DNA of 64,000 nt. Source: Rhizopus sp. PT2906. Its lineage: Eukaryota > Mucoromycota > Mucoromycetes > Mucorales > Rhizopodaceae. The stretch covers positions 20,798 to 84,797 of the forward strand of contig JAMYHX010000144.1 of assembly GCA_025529335.1 (NCBI GenBank), given 5' to 3'. Under the pieces are notes generated by a model. The model had not been told where the DNA came from and did not search any database. It was given only the letters and a program-made list of their open reading frames with translations. The translations under genes were made by a program, and so were the position numbers. Of this stretch, positions 22,677-33,749 are shown in pieces (the first letter of the stretch is position 1; every line of letters starts with the position of its first letter).

Positions 22677-24050
22677 ATGTCTGTAACCCAAACACAAGTT
22701 GCCGTAGAGGAGAAGTTCCCTCCGTATGCTTATACAGAAACCGAAAATCGACAGCCGCCTATGGCGAACCCTAATCTTCCTCCACTATTTGATGAACCAA
22801 CGACACTATATAACTTTACCAAGCATGTCAATTGGTTTCAAGCCATCTTGTTGATATCTACGCCTTTACTTGCAGTCTATTCTGCTCTCCACACACCCCT
22901 ACAAGCCAAAACGTTCTACTGGTCCATTCTCTACTACTTTATTACTGCACTTGGTATCACTGCTGGCTATCACCGTTACTGGGCTCATAGATCCTACAGT
23001 TGTACAAAACTAACACAAATCTTCCTCTGCTTGGCTGGTTCTGGCGCATTCCAAGGCTCTATCCAATGGTGGTCTCGAGGACACCGCGCACATCACCGCT
23101 GGACTGACTCTGATAAGGATCCTTATGCTGCCACGCGTGGCTTCTTCTTTTCTCACATCGGATGGATGCTTGTCAATAGACCCAAGAACAGAATAGGCTA
23201 TGCTGACACGGCCGATCTTAGGTCTGACCCTCTTGTCCAATTTCAACACCGCTACTACCTTTACTTTGCAACTACCATGGCTTTCCTTTTCCCTGCACTT
23301 GTCGCTGGTTTCGGCTGGGGTGATTTCAAGGGTGGCCTAGTTTTTGCTGGCCTCTGTCGACTTGTCTTTGTTCATCACGCTACCTTCTGTGTCAATTCGC
23401 TTGCTCATTATATTGGTGATACTCCCTATGATGACTATCATACACCCAAGAACTCATGGATTACAGCTCTTGTTACCTGTGGCGAAGGATACCACAACTT
23501 CCACCACGAGTTCCCTCAAGACTACCGAAACGCTATCCTCTGGTACCAGTATGACCCTACCAAATGGTTCATCAAGACTCTCAATTTATTCGGCTTGACA
23601 TATGGTTTAAAGACATTTCCAAGCAACGAAATCGAAAAAGGGCGTGTACAGATGATGGAAAAGAAAGTCGATGCACTCAAGAGCAAGCTCAAGTTTGGCC
23701 CACAACTCAAGGAGCTTCCAGTCTACAGCTTGGAGGAAGTTCATGACATGGTGGCCACACATAACAAGAGATGGGTGATCCTTGACGGCATGATTTATGA
23801 TGTAGAAAACTTTGACCACCCTGGTGGATGCAAATACTTGGAGTTTGGTATTGGCAAGGATATGACCAAGTCCTTTAATGGTGGTATCTATAATCATTCA
23901 AATGCTGCACGTAACCTGCTTTCAAGTATGCGTGTTGGTGTGCTTCAAGACTCCAAGGTGCATCTTTACGGATCATCTGTTAATCTTCAAGCAAAGGCAA
24001 CTGAATATGACTCTACTTTTGAACCAAACCGTAAAAATAAATTTTTTTAA
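22677..24050 (+). CDS. OLE1: Stearoyl-CoA delta-9 desaturase fused to cytochrome b5
   Basis: An ER membrane enzyme that introduces the cis double bond at carbon 9 of palmitoyl- and stearoyl-CoA, taking electrons from its own cytochrome b5 domain. Intronless, 457 residues. The three diiron His boxes are intact: HRYWAH (residues 99-104), HRAHH (136-140) and HNFHH (273-277), flanked by paired hydrophobic segments. The C-terminal cytochrome b5 domain has the haem ligand in HPGG (380-383) and the second His in YNHS. Length is a little shorter than yeast Ole1 (510), with a shorter N-terminus. The start is the ATG at 22677, about 40 bp after a TATA box. A short out-of-frame ATG at 22651 overlaps it. 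Assignment is firm. Confidence 0.97.
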   Translation: MSVTQTQVAVEEKFPPYAYTETENRQPPMANPNLPPLFDEPTTLYNFTKHVNWFQAILLISTPLLAVYSALHTPLQAKTFYWSILYYFITALGITAGYHRYWAHRSYSCTKLTQIFLCLAGSGAFQGSIQWWSRGHRAHHRWTDSDKDPYAATRGFFFSHIGWMLVNRPKNRIGYADTADLRSDPLVQFQHRYYLYFATTMAFLFPALVAGFGWGDFKGGLVFAGLCRLVFVHHATFCVNSLAHYIGDTPYDDYHTPKNSWITALVTCGEGYHNFHHEFPQDYRNAILWYQYDPTKWFIKTLNLFGLTYGLKTFPSNEIEKGRVQMMEKKVDALKSKLKFGPQLKELPVYSLEEVHDMVATHNKRWVILDGMIYDVENFDHPGGCKYLEFGIGKDMTKSFNGGIYNHSNAARNLLSSMRVGVLQDSKVHLYGSSVNLQAKATEYDSTFEPNRKNKFF

Positions 24051-24332
24051 CAAGTCTATTTATTCAAAATAAAAATCATGCATAAAAAAAGCATATCTTG
24101 TATGAAAATAAGAAAACATACATTCCAGAATGATAAAGCATGGCTTAATCCCCCTCCTCCTCTTTCAATAAACAAGGCATTACTCATTGGCGCACATCTT
24201 GTATTGCGTACATTCCCAAATTAGGTATGGTTGACTTACATGAATTTTTCGTATTATTGTTAAATCACTGTTAGATCATAACCAACACTTTTTTCGCTTT
24301 CTCTCTCTCTCGCTTTTATTTTTAATACACAA

Positions 24333-26256
24333 ATGCAATCCATTCGAAGTAAGTGATGATACATGTGTGCTTTTGGCGTTCATTCGACTCAAGCGCTAGC
24401 TTTTCTCTTTTCTTACAGATGTACCGGCAGCGCGACACTCAATCAAAGCAGTAAAACAGCCACTGTTACTTCCTGTCATGAAACAGTTTAGTACCACATC
24501 CCCTACTCATCTTCCACAATGGGCACTTATATCATCCGCAGTCAAATACGGCTTTCTTGCCGCAGCGTCCTATGGCATGTACGGTATGTCCCCCCATCAA
24601 ACAATTCTACACAACACACTTATACCATGGGTATAGGAGCTTATGCTTGGCGTCATCCTCGTGTGCAAGCGCCAATGGATCCCGATAAGAAAACGGTGGT
24701 TGTTCTAGGAAGTGGATGGGCATCGACATCGTTTATAAAGAAACTCGACACAAGATATTATAACTTGGTATGTATATAACTTGCAACATAAATAGAGAAG
24801 CAGTCTATAACATTAGTGAATGATAGGTGGTCGTGTCGCCTCGTAACTACTTTTTATTTACTCCACTCTTACCAAGCAGTACAGTTGGCACAGTGAACAT
24901 GAAGTCAATTATTGAACCTATCCGATTTATCACGCGTCATAAGAAAAGAGCTGTCCAGGTATTTGAAGCTGAATGTACTGCAGTTGACCCAGCATCAAAG
25001 ACGATTACCATTGAAGGTGAGTTTTCATTCTTTTGAATTTTTTTTTTTACACTTTTTTTTTGGCAGATCATACGCCTGAAAAGGACCATCATCCTGTCAA
25101 ATCACTGTCTTATGACTACTTGGTGATTGGTGTTGGCGCTCGTAATTCGACTTTTGGCGTACCAGGTGTAGATAAGTATGGCTGTTTCTTGAAGGAAGCT
25201 AAAGACGCACGCAAGATTCACAACAAACTGATGGACTGCATCGAAAACGCCGCACTGCCTAACCAATCTCCTGAAGAAGTAAACCGCCTGCTTCATATGG
25301 TTGTTGTCGGAGGAGGAGCCACGGGAATCGAATACGCAGCCGAGCTCCATGATTTCCTTGTGGACGATCTGCGCACCTGGTATCCTGATTTGGCTGACAA
25401 GATCAAGATTTCGTTGATAGAAGCGCTTCCCAATGTACTGCCTCAGTTTTCGAAACAGTTGATTGAGTATACAGAGAAAAACTTTCAAAAGCAGCATATC
25501 ACTATTCATACCAAAACTCAAGTCAAAGAGGTTCATCCGAAAGAGCTTGTGGTAAAGAAGGCAGATGATTCCGTCAGCACAATGCCCTATGGCCTTTTGG
25601 TTTGGGCCACAGGAAATACGACTGCAGCCTTAGTGCAAAAGCTTAAGGAACAGTTTCCCGAAGAACAAACGGCGAAGAAGGGTCTCGCTGTCGACGACTG
25701 GTTGAAAATGAAGGGCTGTGAGGACATTTATGCTTTTGGCGATGCTACTCATACACAATATGCACCAACAGGCCAAGTAGCCTCTCAACAAGGAAAGTAC
25801 CTTGCGCACCAGTTTAAGCAAATGTTCATCCGTGACGCGCTTGAGGCTCAGCTGAAGAAGGCGCAGGATGAAAAGGAGAAGGAAAAGATTCAAAAGAAAC
25901 TCAACCATATTAAGGAGATCAAGCCTTTCCAATACACACATCATGGATCCTTATGGTAATCAAGTAAAATCAAAGCACACACATATATATATTGATATGA
26001 TTATTGTAGCTATGTCGGATCTGAAAAGGCTATTGCTGATTTACCTTTGGGGCCATTCGGACATTTGGCATCCGGAGGAGCAGGTATGCTATTTTTGTAC
26101 ATGAAATTCCCATTGACCTAACACATACACGTAGCTACTTTTGTCTTTTGGCGCTCTGCCTACCTTTCGAACCTCTTCTCGTTCCGTAACAGGACACTTG
26201 TTCTCTTAGATTGGATAAAGAAATCTCTATTGAGTCGTGACATTTCGAAAGCATAA
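24333..26256 (+). CDS. External alternative NADH dehydrogenase (type II, ubiquinone)
   Basis: Rotenone-insensitive, non-proton-pumping NADH:ubiquinone oxidoreductase of the inner mitochondrial membrane (Nde1/Ndi1 family). Seven exons: 24333-24348, 24419-24583, 24637-24767, 24827-25016, 25067-25955, 26010-26083 and 26135-26256; introns 50-70 nt; product 528 residues. The N-terminus is a basic presequence followed by one hydrophobic segment (WALISSAVKYGFLAAASYG). Two dinucleotide folds are visible: VVVLGSGWAS for FAD and VVVGGGATGIEYA for NADH. IYAFGDATHTQ closes the FAD site, and the C-terminal YLSNLFSFRNRTLVLLDWIK is the amphipathic membrane-binding tail. The charged insert DEKEKEKIQKK resembles the Nde-type insertion. 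Internal versus external orientation is not provable from sequence; the membrane segment after the presequence favours external. The first exon is 16 nt. Confidence 0.93.
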
Positions 26257-26299
26257 ATTTATGTTGGTGCATTTTATTTAGCAATAAAGAGTTTTGCTA

Positions 26300-27262
26300 T
26301 TACATGATATTACAGTTTTCTAAATCTTTTATATCTGGGACAGCATTAGGGTCACCAAAGTTCATTCCTGGAGCCATTTCGTCTAGTAACTCTGCTGGTG
26401 GTTGACCTAAATCCTGCATCTTTGTCATCAAGTCCATAATTTTCTTTGCTTGTGCTTCGTTCTTTTCATCAAAATCTGGTAATTCATAGGTTGCGACAAT
26501 ATTTTGACATATGCTGTATTGTTCTTTATACTTTTCATATTCTTTATTGTCTATCTTGTCCTTGTTTTTCTCTAACCAGTCGGGATACTTTTGTGCCAGA
26601 TCTTTCATTGGTTCATATAGCAGTTCCTTTGACATCAACTGGCTCATCATTCCTTCCAACACATTTTCGAATTCACCATTATCAGCTAATGATTCCATTT
26701 GCTTCATCAGTTCAGCCATAAACGCATCCTCCGAGTCCTCTGCAATAGTCGACTAATAATATATGAAATATGAATCAAATGAAACATACACACACACATA
26801 TACACACTTACATCAATTTCCTTTGAGCTATCCTTCAGCTTGTTCATTGTTTTTCCAATAGCTTCTTGGAAACTTTGTGGTGTCTTGGACGATGATGTGG
26901 CTGCTTCTCTTGTTTTATCAGGGGTATTGTTATTATCAAAAGAAGCCCACACTTTTTCAAAGGCTTCCTTCATGTCATCCTCTTGGCCAAATTGACCCAT
27001 TAGATTCTCCATTCCAGCAGCTAATTGTTTGGCAAATTCGTCATTGTCCAATATATTGTCGAGATCTTCTTTTTCTTCTTCTTTTACTTCAGTAACGGTT
27101 GTCTTTTTTGGTACCGAGGGTGGTGGTTGGTTCATGGTATCCAAGACATCTTTTTATGGATAAGCACCCCTGCTATAAGCATATGCTCTCTCTCTCTCTC
27201 TCTCTCTTACCGTCTAACAAGTCATCAATATCAGAGTCATCGTTCTGGGTCTGTTTGGACAT
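26300..27262 (-). CDS. PEX19: Peroxisomal membrane protein chaperone Pex19
   Basis: Cytosolic and peroxisome-bound, farnesylated receptor that delivers peroxisomal membrane proteins and docks at Pex3. Exons 27262-27211, 27149-26812 and 26752-26300 (introns 61 and 59 nt) give 280 residues. The N-terminal DIDDLLDDVLD is the Pex3-binding helix. The C-terminal helical domain contains the conserved LLYEPMKDLAQKYPDWL and YE-rich PDFDEKNEAQAKKIMDLMTKMQDLG.PP blocks. The protein ends in CNIM, a CaaX farnesylation box. The first intron contains a (GA)n run on the coding strand. It is convergent with the NADH dehydrogenase gene, whose stop lies 43 bp from the PEX19 stop. Confidence 0.97.
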
Positions 27263-27756
27263 TTTTATTATAAAGCAAGAAAAAGGTTAAACTGAGTCAG
27301 AAAAATTATTTCTTTTATGGAAAACTGATTACTTCCCATGTGAATTTTTATTTGTAAAGAAAAAGAGGGGCGAAGAAGGGAATTTCCATTTTTAGTATGT
27401 TGTCTAATACAGCAAAGGTGTACTCTCCCTTTAAATGACAATGTTTTCACGTTTAAAAGTTGTCCTGTAGCCAATTTGAAAGATTCCTGCATTAGATAAA
27501 TTAATAAAAGTCTCCTTTACCACACAAAAAAAACATTTCATCATGAATTGCTCAAGCGATGTATTGAGTTATTATTATTGCAATATTGGCGTTGTTGAGT
27601 GAAATGTTGCGCATTGTCTTTTTCTTTCTCCCTGCGCTAATGTAATCATAATGCACAATAAAGATGATGTATTTTATTGGGGTAACAATATGTTGGGAAA
27701 ACATGTGCAACAAAACTGGATGATAGCAAATCAATGTGTAATTTGCTTTCTTTTGG
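27263..27756. other. Region upstream of PEX19
   Basis: PEX19 promoter side. No credible gene; small minus-strand ORFs have random composition. Confidence 0.45.
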
Positions 27757-27972
27757 CTACATAAACTCTCGCGTATACCAGTCGGAATAGGTGGGGCAGC
27801 GAAGGTGGTCTTGATCTTCTCTTGTTGTGCTGCAAATGGTATTGTGAAGCTTGGGGACAACCAGCATGTTATACAGATGGTCAATCAAGTTGAGCGGTTG
27901 GCATTTTTTCAACGAGATTCCAAAGGATGCAAGCTCTGTGAACGTATACAGCTGATGTGACATCAGATGCAT
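27757..27972 (-). pseudogene. Fragment of an unrecognised repeated-type ORF
   Basis: A minus-strand 71-codon frame with protein-like composition: PLNLIDHLYNMLVVPKLHNT, then HLRCPTYSDWYTREFM and a stop. It reads like the C-terminal end of a larger protein and lies just downstream of the broken retroelement, in the same orientation. I cannot name the family. It may belong to the element or to an unrelated duplicated gene. Confidence 0.35.
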
Positions 27973-28143
27973 AGTGCACCATGCGACAGAAGTATCTTAA
28001 TCCGACAGTAAATCAATGAGTTTAGATCAATAATATTTGTTTAGAAACTTACCAGCGACTTGAAAATCAATTGTATGGCTAAGCTTTTGTTAGGCAAGAG
28101 CATCTTTACAAAAGGTCGCAATACGGTAGAAACCATTTGCCAA

Positions 28144-30746
28144 CTATGAAGACGTGATTGACGTACTTGCCTTGATTTCACCATAAACATTAATGTGCAA
28201 GTACTTGTAAACTTGATATACATCGGCTTTGTAATCTGACCGATTTGCATTGTTTTTTGACTGCTCGCCAGGAACCAGATTCGAACTACACAAAAAATAG
28301 CAAATAATTGAGTAACAGTCCTCCGTGGTCGCAAACACATCTATTGTCATTCTGCCCCAGTGCTGTTGAATCATTTGGAAGAGTCCATTCGTATAATGTT
28401 TCTTCTTTCTGCTGAGATAGTCCGCTCGAATATTCTTCACTCCCTGTATATGAAAGTATCTTACCGTCAATTGGTTGATCGTGATGACTTGCTGTATTCC
28501 AAGCTTAACGTTTGAAGCAACGCGGATGTTGTTCCCCCGGACTTTTTCACATGCTTCAGTACTGCCATGTTGTCGATGTACATGTGTATCAATGAGTTTC
28601 GGAATTTTTGTGCGTGTAGCTGAAGAGCAAATAAGATTGTCTTCAATTCCCACAAACTAATCGAAGTGCCGCTTTCGACCTCTGACCAAAACCCGTATGT
28701 CTCGACTTCTTTTGACGTTATACCCCACTCTGTATCTGAGGCCTCTACGTGGATACTGATATCCAGTTCTCTGATGTCTGTATCGATCTTTATTGGTAAG
28801 CCGTTTGAGATCTGTACGTTCTCGGTCCACCACTGTAGTTCGTTCCAACTTTGAGCAGATAATGGGCATTGCTTCTCCCAGTTGTATTGCTGTCTTCTTA
28901 AATTCATCGCTAAACCTCGCTGTAGAAACCGGATTCTCAGCAGTGCTTCTCCAATGGCTGGAATCATTGCCGTAATCTTCCCCAAAAGACTTGCCATCCA
29001 ACGACATGAGTAAGTCACCTCCAGGTCTTTGAATAGTTGTTTGATCCTTGACATCAGTTTGGACATCTTCTTCTGTGGCATACTGATCTGCATTTGTTTG
29101 CTGTTGAAAGTAAACCCAAGGAATTCTTGCACATGTTTTGGCTCCAAATCGCTCTTTTGATGACTGACTATAAACCCCAACGAAGTTAGCTGGTGCAATG
29201 CTTCTCTTGAATTCCTCTTCATCTCCTCTTTGGCTCGTGCCAACAAGCATATATCGTCTAGGTAATAAACTAATCGTATGCCTTTTTCTCTCAACGGCTC
29301 CAGCGCAAATCTTATCAATTTTGAGAACACTCTGGGTGCTACACTCAGTCCAAAGGCCAGGGACCGATATTGGTATATGGTATCCTGATGTTGAAACGAG
29401 AGAAGCTTCCTTGACTCCGGATGAATTGGCACACTTATATAAATATCCTTCAAATCTATCTTGCATATGAAGTCGTTGGCTCTATCAATTCTCTCAATGC
29501 AGGAACACCTTCCATCTTGAAGTGATTACACTGTACATATTTGTTTATTTGACAGCAATCGAGAATCGGCTGAATCTTTGTTGCTTCCTTGATGGTAAAG
29601 AAATCGGACAGAAATTGTGCGTCCTGGTTCGATAATTTCTCTATGACCTGCACCGCCAGAAACGGTTGTACTGCTGAATCTACTGCCGACAAGTTGAACT
29701 TCTCGTTCTTCCAAGGGACTGGCTTTATTTGAAATTGAATTTGATAGCCTTCGCTGATAACGGACAATGGCCATTGGTGTTTCGTCAATCGTTTCCAATT
29801 GTATAGAAACTTCTGTAGACGACTGCCTGGTGGGATTCCATCTTCTGGGATCGTGTAATGTGATTTTTTGTGGACATTTCGGAATTTCTATTGTTTTTAT
29901 TGTTTTCTGATTTTTTAATTTGACAGGTTCCAATGAACTGGACCGATCCTAGCTCACTGGCTTGTGCCTGAGGTTGGTTCTTGAGTTGAACTGGGGTTGA
30001 TCTTTGCTGGATATGGGGCACCACTGCCTCTTCCCTTCCCAAAAAAACTTCCTCGTCCGATTGAAGCGTCCTCTACCATTGAATCCACCCTGAGGTCTTG
30101 ATGAAGAACTCGATATCTTGATGACGGAATCCTCAAATCTAGTCGTTTGAATTTTTTCAATAACTTCAGAGGAGAAAAAGAGAACTTTGTTTTCGTCTTC
30201 GTCATCATCCTCGAGATACTTGAGGCTGTCTGGGAGACGAAGTGCCTTTGTTGATAGGTCTTTGGCATCTTTATCCAGCTCTTTTCCTGTTGCGAGGCAG
30301 TATACTGCAAGCCTTCCAGCCTTTTCCAGGATTGTTGACATAGTCTGTTGGTCTCCACCTTCTTCGAAGATATATCGAATTTCGTTGTACAATTCTGATG
30401 CTCCTCTTCCTGCTGTCCGTAATCGATCAGCTCCTTTGCCGATTGTGGATACCATTTGGGCAGGATCCACTTGGTATTTCTTGAGTCCTAGGAGATAAAC
30501 CTTGTTGATCATCTCTGTTTGTGTCTATTTACCGCCTTCGAACTTAATTGTTTCTCTAGCGTATTGTTTGAATTTGTTCTTAAGCTGTACTTTGGAAGAG
30601 GCTTCCAATTCGAGCTGAATATCTTCTGGCAATTCTAGTTGTTCGTCTCTGAGACCTTGATCTGAATCTCTTACGGATTTCTCACAATTCTCTAATTTCT
30701 TCGGCTGTAAGTACTTCATTTGTGATATCTGACATAATGGTTCCAC
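28144..30746 (-). mobile_element. Degenerate DIRS-type retroelement (gag, RT, RNase H)
   Basis: A minus-strand retroelement with an upstream gag-like region (30746-29950) broken by an in-frame TAG near 30524, and a pol region from about 29790. Pol shows a lead-in (QDAQFLSDFFTIKEATKIQP), a frame change near 29455, then reverse transcriptase: DIYISVPIHPESRKLLSF, FGLSVAPRVFSK, and the catalytic box YYLDDICLLA. RNase H follows (SIHVEASDTEWGI, FWSEVESGTSISLWELKTI, HMYIDNMAVLKHV). After ADYLSRKK the frame decays. This layout and motif style match DIRS elements; the tyrosine recombinase and the methyltransferase expected downstream are not seen. Terminal repeats were not identified. It is not functional. 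Confidence 0.75.
28467..29453 (-). pseudogene. Reverse transcriptase/RNase H portion of the DIRS element
   Basis: The longest intact pol frame, 328 codons. RT palm motifs are present (D in CKIDLKDIYI just upstream, YYLDD in the centre), followed by the thumb-like PQKKMSKLMSRIKQLFKDL and an RNase H fold with the acidic residues in HVEASDTEWG, the Glu in SLWELKTI, and the Asp in YIDNMAVL. The frame starts after a shift and ends before the domain order is complete, so this is a fragment of a dead polyprotein. Confidence 0.7.
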
Positions 30747-31626
30747 AATGCGCGGCTTTGAAAGGTATAAAGGGCATACAATGAAAGTTTTATTTAAATT
30801 ATATAATACTGAAAATAAAGCGCGGCCTGGAGGGCTTTAACCACACCATTTGTCTTCGTTTCGCTAACGTTACTATTGGGTTTCAAAAGTGTGACCAATT
30901 TTTTTGGTAAATCTGACCAACGTTTTCAAAAATCTGTCAAATTGAGAGTGGAAATATAGTATTTCCAAGAAGTAATGTCGCAAAAGTTTATGTTTTATAA
31001 TATAAAATATGCAGAAATGCGACATGGCGCGACATTACGTTTCGGAAATGCTATACAGTACATTGAATGAGCGCCATCTGGCCATTTTGTTTAAAGAATA
31101 GAATGTCCGCCCTGACCAAACGAATCCGTTGGAATGTTACAGATGTGAAATGTCCTCTTCATTTGAACTAAAGGCAAAGAAAGAAAGAAAGAAAGAAATG
31201 CAATAATAAAGAACCTATTTGATTCCTGAACGATTGTGTTATAATGAATTCATTTTCAGAACTGGGGTGACAATGGAACTATGGGCCACACACACTCTCT
31301 CTCTCTGTCTCCGGAATTAATGCATATATCAGCTGTTAATTTTTAACATATTGTTTGTAAAAACGTGGGTGAGTCTCCATATTGATCAACTAAAGTGATC
31401 ATTTCTATAAAAAGAAATACTAAAATAAATTATCATTTTCCCTCAGTGGGCTCATCCATGACGTTTAGTCATCGTTTTGATTTACCGCAAAATGTCAATT
31501 CAACAACAATATGTCATGATGATATTATAAACTAGGGTTGTTGCTTCAGTTATGCAGCGAACGATATATTATAAAAAGAGCGAGCTTTTCTCTTTTTTTT
31601 TGCTCAATACCTTATTATAAAACAAG
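30747..31626. other. Intergenic region after the retroelement
   Basis: No gene. Contains an AAAG-type repeat near 31173-31197, a CT-rich run near 31293, and a TATA-like ATTATAAAAAGAG near 31568 serving the next gene. Confidence 0.5.
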
Positions 31627-31935
31627 ATGCCAAACAACGTAAACAGCCCTTCCAATTTAGAAAACTTCCCTCATCCTCCTGCCGAAAGAGCCGGTGGCAT
31701 GAGAATCAGTCAGCCTAATCCTAACCGCACTCATTTGGAAGAAAAATCTCATGATGAAAGTGACGAGAAGAAAGAAAAGGATCGTCTCGACAAGATTGAC
31801 CTTGATCAACGACGTCAACAAGATTTGCATAACCATACAGCTGCCTTCCAAGCTAATGTACCAAGAAACGCTGGTAAAAACCCTCAGAAGCAGGCTCAAA
31901 GACAAGAAACACAACCAAGAGCCTTAAGCCACTAA
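31627..31935 (+). CDS. Small hydrophilic orphan protein
   Basis: A 102-codon intronless ORF that I do not recognise. Almost the whole protein is charged or polar, without a membrane segment or signal peptide: an N-terminal Asn/Pro part, a Lys/Glu/Asp-rich central helix (SDEKKEKDRLDKIDLDQRRQ) and a Gln/Asn-rich tail. A TATA-like box lies about 55 bp upstream, and T-rich, AATAAA-like sequence follows the stop, which supports a real, possibly well-expressed gene. The composition is like small heat-soluble or LEA-type disordered proteins, but there is no diagnostic motif. Confidence 0.6.
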   Translation: MPNNVNSPSNLENFPHPPAERAGGMRISQPNPNRTHLEEKSHDESDEKKEKDRLDKIDLDQRRQQDLHNHTAAFQANVPRNAGKNPQKQAQRQETQPRALSH

Positions 31936-32130
31936 ACTATGTAAACATTGTCCATGCGTGTATAATTACTATTTAAAAACAAATAAAAAATTACCTTTCT
32001 TTTTTGTTATTCATGGCACAGTTTTAAAAATTAAATGAACTTTTTGTCTCCTTATTTTAAGAAAAAAACGTGTGTACAACAAATATCCTACGCCATATAT
32101 AGGCGTTTTCCTTTTTTTTCCCTTCTCCCT

Positions 32131-32142
<12 letters not shown>

Positions 32143-32167
<25 letters not shown>

Positions 32168-32168
32168 T
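32143..32168 (+). repeat. (CT)n microsatellite
   Basis: An uninterrupted CT run in a T/C-rich leader about 100 bp upstream of the coiled-coil gene; pyrimidine-rich leaders recur ahead of other starts in this window. Confidence 0.85.
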
Positions 32169-32261
32169 TCTATCTTTGCTTGTTTGAGCGCGTTCGGACC
32201 CACAGTTGATACAAATATAAACCGAGTGGCAAATATTATCTTGGTTTTTTGAAAAGTTACA

Positions 32262-33446
32262 ATGAGTCCAACCTACAGTTTACAACCTTCTTCAATTGAA
32301 GAGCAGCAAATCGATAGTGAATCAGCCGGTCAACTTGGTTGTTTAAGAAAAAAGAAAGATGAAAGCTTGGTCAATGCATTATTGACCAAAGAGGTAACAC
32401 ACATGATTGATGGGAAGAAATGAAAAAAAAAATTCATTCCCCTACTTTAGTCTGAAATCGCTGCTCTAAAGGAAGTCATTGACAAGTGGAGAACTAGAGC
32501 ACTAGAAGCAGAGGCCATGAAGGAATATTACTGCGGTACATACGAAATTTGAATTGGACCATAGAATGTTGCTGACTTTATATATAAATATATTTAGAGC
32601 GGTTTGAAACAGTGCGATCACAGTTTGAAAATGAAATCATGGCCATTGAAGAAGAATACGTTCATAGATTGAGTGAAAAAGATGAAATCATATTCGGTCT
32701 CAAACAAGAATTGCATTATCTTGTTTCCCAAGTTTGTCGTATGTTTATATACTTTAGTAATTTCTGTATATTTATCATTCATTATTATTGGTATAGGAGA
32801 TGAGTCAGTACAAGAAGAAGGAGAAGACGTGATTGACGAATATGACAACATTAGTATAATCGACAGTATCTATGATGTATGTTTTATTCATTCTATATAT
32901 TCATGAAACAACCACTTACATTGAAAATATAGCGAGACATTGAACAAGGTTTTGTGCTATCTGGTACGGATCGACCCTCTTGCTACGACACTGTACGATC
33001 CGAGGATATATTAGGCAGTATACAGGTACACACACACACAGATATATAAATATAGTACGATACATATGAATGTTGTAACACGTAATCTTAATTAGAGCAC
33101 TGTTAAAGCAATTGAGCAAGAACTAGGTATAGACTCTGAACAATCTAAACGACAACATCGTCGTTCATTGTCTGCATCTACCTTGATTGAAGCAGCTCAA
33201 ACTACAACCAACAAAAAAAAGAGTAGTTCCTTCTACAGCATGTTGAAGGTTCTCCCCAAAATACTCAAAAAACAAACCTATCCACTCATTAAGAAGAATA
33301 ATAATAACAACAATGATGTATATAGTTGGAAGCAGACACCATCTCCTCCTATCACAGGTGATGATCAGCAACAGTTAGTTATATATCGTCCAGAACAATT
33401 CCCTATGTCAAATACAGATAATCATCCCAAGACAGTTCCTGTCTAA
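32262..33446 (+). CDS. Orphan coiled-coil protein, six exons
   Basis: Exons 32262-32393, 32451-32535, 32598-32738, 32797-32876, 32933-33025 and 33096-33446, all phase-consistent, encode 293 residues. Introns are 56-70 nt. The N-terminal half is a predicted coiled coil (SEIAALKEVIDKWRTRALEA, then RFETVRSQFENEIMAIEEEY, then EKDEIIFGLKQELHYL). The middle is acidic, and the C-terminal half is basic with an Asn run (KKNNNNNN). No known domain was recognised; a cytoskeletal, septal or trafficking adaptor is possible. The splice pattern and conserved heptads argue that it is a genuine gene. Confidence 0.7.
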
Positions 33447-33484
33447 GTTTATATACTCCCCCCTGTCCATTTTCTTTGTTTATA

Positions 33485-33510
33485 TTATATTATATATATA
33501 TATATATATA
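33485..33510 (+). repeat. (TA)n microsatellite
   Basis: A TA run just downstream of the coiled-coil gene, probably in its 3' untranslated region. Confidence 0.85.
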
Positions 33511-33749
33511 CTTCCCCACACTCTGTTATTATGAATATATGTTTATTCTGATTTATGTCCCTCTCCCCTTTAAATAAAAAATCCATTTATGCATACTGAT
33601 AAGGTAAATGAACTACGAGTCCTAAAATTGAGACACAAACAGATGTAATTAGTAAAGCAGTCAATGATATGAAATAATTTCACTTACAAGATATCAAATA
33701 TTCAAAGTATTAAATATTTGTTATTAAATAATCAGCACAAGTCAATAAA

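Noticed and set aside
28255..28300. tRNA-like TTCGAA with flanking GAACCAG
   Set aside because: It lies inside the retroelement coding frame and lacks a cloverleaf.
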